Assembly (NCBI GenBank): GCA_945903675.1
Contig: CAMDOP010000251.1
Location: 1 to 5,259, forward strand
Direction of reading: 5' to 3'
Length of the DNA: 5,259 nucleotides
Source of the DNA: Crenothrix polyspora
GTDB lineage: Bacteria > Pseudomonadota > Gammaproteobacteria > Methylococcales > Methylomonadaceae
This document shows positions 1 through 4,718 of this stretch, one piece after another. The notes beneath the pieces are model-generated. The model ran no database searches, had not been told where the DNA came from, and saw only the letters and a program-made list of their open reading frames with translations. A program made the position numbers and the translations under genes. Positions within the stretch are counted from its first letter, which is position 1, and every line of letters starts with the position of its first letter.

Positions 1-187
1 CGATATCTTGATATTTTCTAGGACATTGCTTTTTTAACGTCGGTGTTTTGCTATAGCTCACAACACACTATGGTTAGTTAGATCATTGCGCAGCTAAATC
101 ATTGTCAGTTAGTTATTAAATAAACTCACATAAGCCGCATAAATAATGCCGTCACGCATGTTTTTTGAGTATTCGATCCGTAAATAG
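1..187. other. Upstream AT-rich stretch without a recognisable gene
   Basis: No convincing coding frame was found on either strand. The one visible structure is a nested set of short repeats: GTTAGTTA at 73-80 and 108-115 bracket two copies of ATCATTG at 82-88 and 98-104. These may be a binding-site cluster or chance in AT-rich DNA. No promoter or terminator could be assigned, and whatever gene precedes the window is not visible. Confidence 0.4.
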
Positions 188-421
188 TGCTGTTACGCAA
201 AACAAGCTCATGCGCGCTTATTTGTCGTTTTTTACACTTTTTGGCATACCGCTTTGGGCAAAGTTTATTTGATCTTAGTCGGTGACGGCAGCGTTCTGTC
301 CAATGATTTAGAGTCAGCAGGACTGCTTAAATTAAAAGCCCCAATAAGGGGTGAATTAACCAAAATAAACCTTTATTTTGGTGTTGATGCCGCTCGCGAT
401 AATATTATCTATCATCCATGA
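188..421 (+). pseudogene. Possible C-terminal remnant of an unknown protein
   Basis: A frame open from just after a TAG at 185-187 to the TGA at 419-421 reads like real protein over its last 50 or so codons, including LVGDGSVLSNDLESAGLL and, near the end, TKINLYFGVDAARDN. It has no ATG and no clear ribosome binding site. An ATG at 210 in another frame gives a short hydrophobic start (MRAYLSFFTLFGIPLWA) that stops at 272, so a signal-peptide-like start could have been separated from the rest by a frameshift. No family was recognised. The stop codon runs into the extended -10 promoter of the toxin-antitoxin operon. A chance open frame is the main alternative. Confidence 0.25.
359..382. repeat. 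24-bp near-perfect palindrome
   Basis: Two perfectly complementary 11-base arms, ACCAAAATAAA and TTTATTTTGGT, are separated by CC. The palindrome lies about 40 bp upstream of the probable antitoxin promoter, and a smaller CCCC/GGGG hairpin sits at 339-351. No T-run follows on the + strand, so it is not an obvious terminator for rightward transcription. It could be a protein-binding dyad. Confidence 0.6.
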
Positions 422-427
422 TATACT
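419..427 (+). promoter_or_regulatory. Extended -10 promoter of the toxin-antitoxin operon
   Basis: TG-A-TATACT matches an extended -10 element (TGn before a -10 one base from consensus). It lies 37 bp before the antitoxin start codon, which puts the transcript start near 434. No good -35 is present at the usual distance, which extended -10 promoters tolerate. Confidence 0.55.
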
Positions 428-438
428 TTGATTTGCAT

Positions 439-448
439 TGTAGCTACA
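439..448. promoter_or_regulatory. Candidate operator for antitoxin autorepression
   Basis: The perfect 10-bp palindrome TGTAGCTACA sits between the -10 element and the ribosome binding site of the antitoxin, over the predicted transcript start. RelB/DinJ antitoxins, with their toxins, usually repress their own promoter by binding palindromes with the ribbon-helix-helix domain. Assigning this palindrome as that operator is inference from position. Confidence 0.4.
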
Positions 449-464
449 TTGACGGAGTATTATC

Positions 465-749
465 ATGCCTATCACTCAACATCTTAAGGTTGCCGAGATC
501 CGTTCTCGGATAGATCCTGATTTAAAAGAAAACGCCACCAGAGTATTAGCCGCTTGCGGTTTGAATGTATCTGATGCCGTCAGGTTATTCCTGCGCCAGG
601 TAGTTACTCAGAATGGCTTACCGTTCGAGATCAAAGCACCAAACTCAGCAACCTGTTCAGCTATGGAAGAAACTGATTCCGGTAAACTACCCATTTTTGC
701 AACTATTCAAGACTTGTTTGATGACCTCGAAAAAGACATCAAAGAATAA
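465..749 (+). CDS. RelB/DinJ-family antitoxin
   Basis: This 94-residue protein should be the antitoxin of a type II toxin-antitoxin pair: it binds and blocks the toxin encoded next to it and acts as a DNA-binding autorepressor. Residues 8-55 fit the RelB/DinJ ribbon-helix-helix fold: a strand around VAEIRSRIDPDLK, a helix, then CGLNVSDAVRLFLRQV and the conserved GLPFEIK that ends the domain. The acidic C-terminal part (residues 66-94, ending in DLFDDLEKDIKE) is where such antitoxins wrap the toxin. The length is usual for DinJ. The start is supported by GGAG at 454-457, seven bases upstream. The promoter and a palindrome lie directly upstream. The gene overlaps the toxin by 29 nt. The closest named relative is E. 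coli dinJ, but the pair is too divergent for me to assign the symbol firmly. Confidence 0.9.
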   Translation: MPITQHLKVAEIRSRIDPDLKENATRVLAACGLNVSDAVRLFLRQVVTQNGLPFEIKAPNSATCSAMEETDSGKLPIFATIQDLFDDLEKDIKE

Positions 750-1050
750 GCGCACTAATCCACCTCGTGAATTTACGCGGACTAAAGAGTTTCATAAGGA
801 CTGGCAACGCTTGGCTCACAGTGGTCGCTACGACCTGAATAACTTAAAAGAAGCCATGTTATTACTCATTGATAATGTTGCACCGTTACCAGCGGAATGG
901 CTCGATCATTCTCTTGCTGGCAAATGGGCAAATCACAGAGAGTGTCACATTGGCGGAGACTTTCTTTTGAGCTATAAAATTGATGAAAGCGGCAATGATG
1001 AGCGGGTTATATTTGTCAGAACAGGAACACATTCTGAATTATTCGATTAA
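721..1050 (+). CDS. YafQ-like mRNA interferase toxin
   Basis: This 109-residue toxin of the RelE/ParE fold is expected to cut mRNA at the ribosome, as E. coli YafQ does. The hallmark YafQ catalytic positions are present: H63 in LDHSL, H76 and D80 in CHIGGD, and H104 in the C-terminal RTGTHSELF, followed by F108. The block PLPAEW before LDHSL also matches the family. I chose the ATG at 721. The frame runs upstream to an ATG at 613, but that part is the antitoxin read in another frame. The protein is roughly 15 residues longer than E. coli YafQ (92 aa) because of a basic N-terminal extension (K4, K5, K8, K10, R11). No Shine-Dalgarno sequence precedes 721, so translation is probably coupled to the antitoxin through the overlap. 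All active-site residues are intact, so it is probably active. Confidence 0.88.
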   Translation: MTSKKTSKNKRTNPPREFTRTKEFHKDWQRLAHSGRYDLNNLKEAMLLLIDNVAPLPAEWLDHSLAGKWANHRECHIGGDFLLSYKIDESGNDERVIFVRTGTHSELFD

Positions 1051-1104
1051 TTCATTACCTGTGGCTTACGACAACAATTCTTTCATTTTTAGGTCAACGC
1101 CTTA

Positions 1105-1890
1105 TTAGTGAAGGGTTTCTTTGTCTAGCTCATCAATCACGCTGGAATACCACTTAATTTGCTTTATAGGTGTGCCGTTGCTGCGTTTTTTTCCTACATC
1201 TAATACTTCCGCAAAGGGCTTACCTTTCTCGGTCAATATCCATTCATTGTAGCCTGCTGCGTTTGTAAACCTTTTCTGAAAACCTGCTTCCTCAAGAATA
1301 GCATTCATTCTTTTTGGAGAGGTTGTTAGCCCAGAAATTTTGGCTAGGTCTGTGGCGTTGAATATTTTATCTTTTGATTCTGCAATGAGTTCGATTCCTA
1401 GTAACTGTAAAGGTGATTCACCTGTTAATATTTTTGCTGCCTTGTCGGTGGCTAAATAAGCTTGGTTTCCTTCAAAACCAAAAAGCTTGGATAAACCCAT
1501 AAGGCTTTCGCAAGTTGCTACAAAGCCCTTGATGTCTGAGTTAACATCGACTTTGTTTGCAGGGTGTTCAAAATAACTTCCCGTTTTTCTAATGGACGGT
1601 AAAACTTTATCGCAAATCCAGCTTTCAAAAGGTTTGGCCGCTGGTTTTGTTGATTTTATTAGAAGTCTATACAAATTCCCTTCATCTATTAGCGTGTAGG
1701 TGTTTGATAATTCAGGGATATATCTGCTAGATATGCCCTCGGTTCGACAATTATCGGTAATCGCCTGTGTCGTATTTTTGTAATCTAAAATATTACAGAC
1801 ATCTTTTGCCACAAAAAGAATCTCTCCAGCGCTTGTGGCGACAGTTCTTACTTCATTGGTGTTAAAGTTAAATACAGATAGTTGGGTCAT
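1105..1890 (-). CDS. Bro-N domain phage antirepressor-like protein
   Basis: This 261-residue protein has a Bro-N domain at about residues 1-105. The landmarks are LFVAKDVCNILDYKNTTQAI, LIDEGNLYRLLIKS and the closing WICDKVLPSIRKTGSY. Bro-N proteins are typical of phages and prophages and bind DNA, several acting as antirepressors. The C-terminal part (about 118-261) is a second module with LMGLSKLFGF, LLGIELIAES, KIFNATDLAKISGL, EWILTEKGKPFAE, then NGTPIKQIKWYSSVI. A matching arrangement is seen in the neighbouring gene upstream. The start is fixed by AAGGAGT (1895-1901 on this strand), five bases from ATG. It lies 46 bp behind the Rha-like gene on the same strand and probably shares its transcript. 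It converges on the toxin gene with only 54 bp between stops and no strong terminator there. The exact target is unknown. Confidence 0.85.
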   Translation of the reverse strand: MTQLSVFNFNTNEVRTVATSAGEILFVAKDVCNILDYKNTTQAITDNCRTEGISSRYIPELSNTYTLIDEGNLYRLLIKSTKPAAKPFESWICDKVLPSIRKTGSYFEHPANKVDVNSDIKGFVATCESLMGLSKLFGFEGNQAYLATDKAAKILTGESPLQLLGIELIAESKDKIFNATDLAKISGLTTSPKRMNAILEEAGFQKRFTNAAGYNEWILTEKGKPFAEVLDVGKKRSNGTPIKQIKWYSSVIDELDKETLH

Positions 1891-1936
1891 TTTGACTCCT
1901 TAAAAATAAAACGCCCAGTTAAGGGGTAAAGGGTTG

Positions 1937-2848
1937 TTAGGCTGCAATGCGTTGGGCTGACAAATAAGCTTCTATAGCTCTAATGGTTGCGTCTTCATAC
2001 CATCTAATCAGATTGGGATAAGCTACGTGTTGGTACTCTGAATGCTGTCCGTATTTTTTGCCTTTATCGGTTAAAAGCCACTTTTGCGACTCACCTTCTA
2101 GTAGGCCCATTTCTAACAGCAATACGTTGACTTTATTAGCGCTCGTAAAGCGCTTATCATTTTTGCTATTAGGATTTATGATCCCTTTGATTAATAATCG
2201 TCTACTGATTGCTGTTGCGTTGATAAGTCGACCTTTAGGGTCTCCTATGCTATAGAGTGGCCCGTTTTTATTGTTAACAGCGAGTTGGTCCGCAGTTGCA
2301 TCTTCAGGGGTTATTACCTGCTCTTTTGCGGTTTTAGTTTCTTCTGGCAAATAGTGATTGGAAATCCCAAGTAAAAAATGGGGTGAGTGACCAAAGACGG
2401 TCTTAGCTAAATGGTCGCCAGCAAGTTCGCTGGCTTGTTTGGATAATCCAACGGCTCTGCTCATTTTTATTCCTGTAATATATGTGGCGGCAAATTTTTG
2501 AAAATCCATCTCTTGAAGCGGAATACTTTGGTTTGATGTTAGTGCTTTAACGTCTTCAAGCTCTACCATTCGATCATAAATCGCTGCCTGAACGTTGTGG
2601 CTTTCTGACATCACCATTAAAGTTGCTTCTCGTTTTGGAAGGTTGTAACACGTTCTCATTTCGCCATTAGCTGCTTTAAATTGACCGGCGAAATTTTTCG
2701 CTGGTTCAGCTCCCAGCACTTTAGCGACCTTTCTTAGAAAGTCTTTGTGAAGCAATACCGCTGATGCCTTTTCGCGAGTCTTATTGATCAACGCTACTAT
2801 TTCCAAAGATGACATGGTTGTTGGATTTAATTCAGTTGTTAAATTCAT
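1937..2848 (-). CDS. Rha-like phage regulatory protein with shared C-terminal module
   Basis: This 303-residue protein has an N-terminal domain (about 12-98) resembling the phage regulator Rha: MSSLEIVALINK, a helix with HKDFLRKVAKVLG, then YNLPKREATLMVMS and the helix AAIYDRMVELE. In related phage proteins the LPKREAL segment and the D-R/K-W-x-ELE helix are characteristic; here W is replaced by M. A linker follows, then a C-terminal module like that of the downstream Bro-N gene: SRAVGLSKQASELAG, HFLLGIS, GRLINATAISRRL, KWLLTDKGKKYGQ and LIRWYEDATI. The linker at about 166-200 is absent from the neighbour. The first ATG is preferred because AAAGAGGT (2853-2860 on this strand) is correctly spaced; M12 is the alternative. 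Rha family members are linked to phage development and host-factor sensing, but the role here is inference. Confidence 0.75.
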   Translation of the reverse strand: MNLTTELNPTTMSSLEIVALINKTREKASAVLLHKDFLRKVAKVLGAEPAKNFAGQFKAANGEMRTCYNLPKREATLMVMSESHNVQAAIYDRMVELEDVKALTSNQSIPLQEMDFQKFAATYITGIKMSRAVGLSKQASELAGDHLAKTVFGHSPHFLLGISNHYLPEETKTAKEQVITPEDATADQLAVNNKNGPLYSIGDPKGRLINATAISRRLLIKGIINPNSKNDKRFTSANKVNVLLLEMGLLEGESQKWLLTDKGKKYGQHSEYQHVAYPNLIRWYEDATIRAIEAYLSAQRIAA

Positions 2849-3371
2849 TTTGACCTCTTTAATCTATGAGTTAGTGAAGGAAAGCTCCAAAGCATCAATG
2901 CCGGAACAAAGATGCAATAGAGTTTCTATAAAAAAATCTGCTTTTGGACTAAGTGTAATCTCGCATACCCCGAAAGTAAGTTTATTGTCTCAGAAAGATA
3001 AGTAACCATCAACATAGTTTTATAGGCAATTTAACGTAAAGCGTAGGTAATGTTTGGTAAGAGAAGTGGCTGCTCTCCCTTGTAACAATTAAGATAACTT
3101 AGGTATTAATTGAGATTATGGTCGTTAGCTATGCTGATTATGGTTCTCGCAAATGATTGATATAAAATAATCATTAGCTTACTAAATATTGGCGACATAG
3201 CTTAAAGTTAAGTAAAGTTACGCAATCTTGGCGTTGACAACTCAATGAGCTGCTTTTGTATCAATTTTTTATAATCAACGCGTGACAACTATACTTAAGC
3301 GGTTAAAGCAGTGTTATTTAGCGATATATGAAAAGTATTTATAGAAGTCTCTAGTAAGCAGGCTTCTTAAG
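2849..3371. other. Long AT-rich stretch without a supported gene
   Basis: Upstream of the Rha-like gene there is no convincing coding frame on either strand; only short frames of fewer than about 30 codons occur past 3005. Visible structures are a 7-bp inverted repeat, AATGATT/AATCATT, at 3152-3175, a weak GAGA/TCTC hairpin at 3061-3077, and two similar boxes, GCGTTGACAACT (3231-3242) and GCGTGACAACT (3280-3290). The first box holds a consensus -35 (TTGACA) and a TATAAT lies at 3270-3275, but the spacing between them is about 30 bp, too long for one promoter. The promoter of the two minus-strand regulators should lie here but could not be pinned down. Confidence 0.45.
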
Positions 3372-3536
3372 GTGCTCTGTTTATTGTTAGGTTATGAAAA
3401 GGCCACTATTAAAATCCATAAAACTTTAAAGCGAAAATGGCTTTGCTTAATTAAGATATTCCCAGAAGTAGCCGCTGGGTTTATAGAAGATTTCGAGCGT
3501 GGTCTTGGTGAGATATTGCTCTCAAGCCAGCATTAA
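3372..3536 (+). CDS. Possible small protein or gene tail, function unknown
   Basis: A frame from GTG at 3372 to TAA at 3534-3536 would give 54 residues. It looks protein-like, with a hydrophobic start (LCLLLGYEKATIKIHK), a basic middle (KTLKRKW) and a C-terminal amphipathic stretch, AAGFIEDFERGLGEILLSS. The frame stays open upstream to a TAG at about 3342, and a nearby ATG at 3328 in another frame (MKSIYRSL) could be its original start, cut off by a frameshift. There is no good ribosome binding site. No family was recognised. It may be a remnant, a real small gene or chance. Confidence 0.25.
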   Translation: MLCLLLGYEKATIKIHKTLKRKWLCLIKIFPEVAAGFIEDFERGLGEILLSSQH

Positions 3537-3587
3537 CGCAGGGGATAGTGCTCTAGGCTATTTTTCATGGCATTTTTGCAATTCTGC

Positions 3588-3601
3588 CTACTAATTAGTA
3601 G
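3588..3601. repeat. 14-bp perfect palindrome
   Basis: CTACTAATTAGTAG is fully self-complementary. It lies between two copies of an imperfect direct repeat beginning GTGCTCTA and followed by TATTTTT (about 3548-3566 and 3620-3635). No gene starts next to it. It could be a regulator-binding site, but its role is unknown. Confidence 0.5.
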
Positions 3602-3674
3602 TAAAAATCCTCAAAATTTGTGCTCTAATATTTTTACTTCTGTTGTCAGTATCAATATAGTCGCTTGGTCGGCC

Positions 3675-3794
3675 TTATGACTCTTTTAAGTCGGCAAGCC
3701 GCCTTTGAGAAATGTCTACGGGTCTCTTATGTGCGCCTATAGGATTTCGCCCAATGGCTTTTATAAAGGGTTTTGCAGTTTGCGGTAGGGGAAG
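3675..3794 (-). pseudogene. Possible 39-codon gene tail in a GC-richer islet
   Basis: On the minus strand a frame between two TAA codons reads as plausible protein without a start codon: KPFIKAIGRNPIGAHKRP followed by VDISQRRLADLKES. The islet at about 3660-3810 is visibly GC-richer than its surroundings, suggesting a different origin or a conserved function. I do not recognise the family. An alternative reading is a non-coding functional site, because the same bases hold a motif resembling a plasmid nick region (see the oriT candidate). Confidence 0.25.
3710..3750 (+). other. Weak candidate for a plasmid oriT nick region
   Basis: Read on the + strand, TTATGTGCGCCTATAGG (3727-3743) shares the core TGCGCC with the nick region of IncQ/MOBQ-type plasmids, whose core ends in TGCGCCCT as I remember it. 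The flanking GAGA and TCTC at 3707-3726 could pair weakly. The CCTATAGG palindrome is at 3736-3743. No relaxase gene is in the window and the inverted repeat expected upstream of the nick is poor, so this is only a lead. Confidence 0.15.
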
Positions 3795-3814
3795 TTAAAG
3801 CCGGAGGGTTTTTT

Positions 3815-3880
3815 TTAAAAAAATAGAGTGCGGTAATGGAAAAATTTCATCCAACTAAATTTAATTGTCGTTGCCACCAT
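3815..3880 (-). CDS. Very short frame with a ribosome binding site
   Basis: An ATG at 3880 (minus strand) is preceded by AAGGGAG at 3884-3890, only three bases away, and opens 21 codons (MVATTIKFSWMKFFHYRTLFF) ending in the T/A homopolymer at 3809-3823. That tract is eight T followed by seven A on the + strand, a place where frameshifts arise easily. It may be a leader peptide, a truncated gene or chance. No function can be given. Confidence 0.15.
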   Translation of the reverse strand: MVATTIKFSWMKFFHYRTLFF

Positions 3881-3915
3881 TAACTCCCTTGCTCTTAGCT
3901 TGAGCTAGCTATCTT

Positions 3916-4053
3916 TCACTTCATTTTATCTTTAGTGACCTTATCCTTTATCGCTCTAATATCTTAGTCTCTATATGTCTTTGGTATGTTTCTGCATTCA
4001 TCTATGGCCATCTTTAGTGGCACCTGATTAAAATTTACAGCATTGCGATATAT
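3916..4053 (-). pseudogene. Broken minus-strand frame with in-frame stop
   Basis: The frame reads NFNQVPLKMAIDECRNIPK and TYRD, meets a TAA at 3964-3966, then continues in the same frame as DIRAIKDKVTKDKMK to a TGA at 3916-3918. Internal starts are GTG at 4023 and ATG at 4011, neither with a good ribosome binding site. Continuity of protein-like sequence across a stop suggests a decayed gene. The family was not recognised. Confidence 0.3.
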
Positions 4054-4066
4054 TTAATGGATAACC

Positions 4067-4079
4067 AATTACTTACTAT
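4067..4079. repeat. 13-bp direct repeat, left copy
   Basis: AATTACTTACTAT occurs here and again at 4607-4619, in the same orientation and exactly 540 bp apart. The pair brackets most of the broken minus-strand frames. In AT-rich DNA a 13-base match can be chance. Confidence 0.5.
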
Positions 4080-4215
4080 TTTTTGCTGTATAGTCTTCTA
4101 AGGGCTTCTTTGTTGCTGTTTTTTTTGCTCTTGCTGATCAGTGTATAGCTTTTAAATTATCAGACTTTAAAAACGACTGCCATTGCTTAGGGTGGCAGGG
4201 TGGATATTGTTTCTG
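4069..4215 (-). pseudogene. Broken minus-strand frame interrupted by TGA
   Basis: The frame reads HPKQWQSFLKSDNLKAIH, hits a TGA at 4138-4140, then continues SARAKKTATKKPLEDYTAK to a TAA at 4069-4071. A single base change from TGG would explain the stop. There is no start codon, and its beginning overlaps the end of the next frame upstream. It appears to be part of the same decayed minus-strand set. The family was not recognised. Confidence 0.28.
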
Positions 4216-4454
4216 TTATTTCTAGTAATCTTTTGGTTCTTGCTGCGCTTTTTATTATCTGAGCTTTGTCTTGTTTTGCTTGACAGTTAGCTTGTAGGTA
4301 TTTGTGTTGTATCTTATTGATTAATTGTAATTGATAGTTGATTTCAATAATTGTTTGACGAATGCTTCTCTGTTCGATATATCTTATATAGTCGGTGCAA
4401 TTGTTATTTACAATTTAAATTTCTTTGCACAAAACATAATTTAGTTTTTCTCAT
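4187..4454 (-). pseudogene. Frameshifted small gene, minus strand, function unknown
   Basis: This is the best of the broken minus-strand frames. An ATG at 4454, preceded by an AAGGG-type ribosome binding site, opens MRKTKLCFVQRNLNCK and stops at 4404-4406. Shifted by +1, the sequence continues for 75 codons (open from 4414) with NNNCTDYIRYIEQRSIRQ, then YQLQLINKIQHKYLQ, then AQIIKSAARTKRLLEITETI, ending STLPP at the TAA at 4187-4189. Together this would be a protein of about 88 residues, mostly helical and rich in Q, I and K, with four cysteines in the N-terminal half. The ATG overlaps the TGA of the preceding frame as ATGA, the classic operon overlap. The 75-codon part has no ATG, GTG or TTG of its own. 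The family was not recognised; a sequencing error or a programmed shift is also possible. Confidence 0.4.
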
Positions 4455-4605
4455 AACGCCCTTCTTTTAGCATTAGTGGGCTCCTGTCTTAAAGGGTTGT
4501 CGACAATTGCATTGATATTCTTATAAAACTTATTGGTTTTTTGGGTTTATTTTGGTGATTTTTTGGATTACTAAATTGCCTATGAAGAAAGTCTTGCATA
4601 GTCAT
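4451..4605 (-). pseudogene. Frameshifted first gene of the minus-strand set
   Basis: An ATG at 4605 opens 38 codons (MTMQDFLHRQFSNPKNHQ, then NKPKKPISFI) to a TAA at 4489-4491. In the -1 frame, past a run of six A, the sequence continues as TNKFYKNINAIVDNPLR followed by QEPTNAKRRAL to the TGA at 4451-4453, which overlaps the ATG of the next frame. Joining the two at the A-run gives roughly 52 residues, basic and asparagine-rich. The ribosome binding site is weak. It is divergent from the XRE gene, with the inverted-repeat operator between them. The family was not recognised. Confidence 0.3.
4497..4506. repeat. 10-bp perfect palindrome
   Basis: TTGTCGACAA is fully self-complementary and begins with the same TTGTC as the arms of the larger inverted repeat at 4656-4687. 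It could be a weaker site for the same regulator. It lies inside a broken frame, so it may also be chance. Confidence 0.3.
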
Positions 4606-4606
4606 T

Positions 4607-4619
4607 AATTACTTACTAT
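4607..4619. repeat. 13-bp direct repeat, right copy
   Basis: This is the second copy of AATTACTTACTAT, matching 4067-4079. On the minus strand it lies immediately before the ATG at 4605, so it also occupies the ribosome-binding region of the first broken frame. Confidence 0.5.
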
Positions 4620-4655
4620 CATGTAGTAGAGCTAGTGTTTAATAGCTTAAGAGAG

Positions 4656-4687
4656 TTGTCTTTAGAGTGAATTTACTATAAAGACAA
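4656..4687. promoter_or_regulatory. Interrupted inverted repeat over the XRE promoter: probable operator
   Basis: Arms TTGTCTTTA (4656-4664) and TAAAGACAA (4679-4687) are perfect 9-bp complements separated by 14 bp, with centres 23 bp apart, close to two helical turns. TTGTCT in the left arm can serve as a -35 and TATAAA (4677-4682) as a -10, though the spacer is a short 15 bp. The repeat ends 31 bp before the XRE start codon. Position and symmetry suit autorepression by a dimeric XRE protein, and the site could also control the divergent minus strand. Confidence 0.6.
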
Positions 4688-4718
4688 AGAGTTTTAGCCT
4701 GTTTAAAAGGATCGCGTC

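Noticed and set aside
126..326. Open minus-strand frame of 66 codons
   Set aside because: No start codon except internal ones, and an unnatural Arg/Cys-rich composition. The + strand reading of the same bases is more protein-like.
1..464. Integron attC site near the toxin-antitoxin operon
   Set aside because: No pair of core sites with the GTTRRRY/RYYYAAC pattern was found on the flanks of the operon.
613..720. Upstream ATG that would extend the YafQ-like toxin by 36 residues
   Set aside because: The extension is the antitoxin sequence read in another frame, and the family's conserved part begins well after the ATG at 721.
1909..1926. CCC/GGG hairpin with a T-rich tail between the two minus-strand regulators
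   Set aside because: The stem has only about three pairs, too weak to call a terminator.
2058..2255. Open frame of 65 codons on the + strand
   Set aside because: It lies entirely antisense within the Rha-like gene, has no ribosome binding site and has no recognisable content.
2784..3005. Open frame of 73 codons on the + strand
   Set aside because: It begins antisense within the start of the Rha-like gene and no family feature is visible; most likely a shadow frame.
3028..3052. ATTTAACGTAA resembling a XerD half-site of a dif or pdif site
   Set aside because: The matching XerC half-site at the right distance is absent.
3809..3823. Eight T then seven A after a G-rich stretch, resembling a terminator tail
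   Set aside because: No stable hairpin precedes the T-run on either strand.
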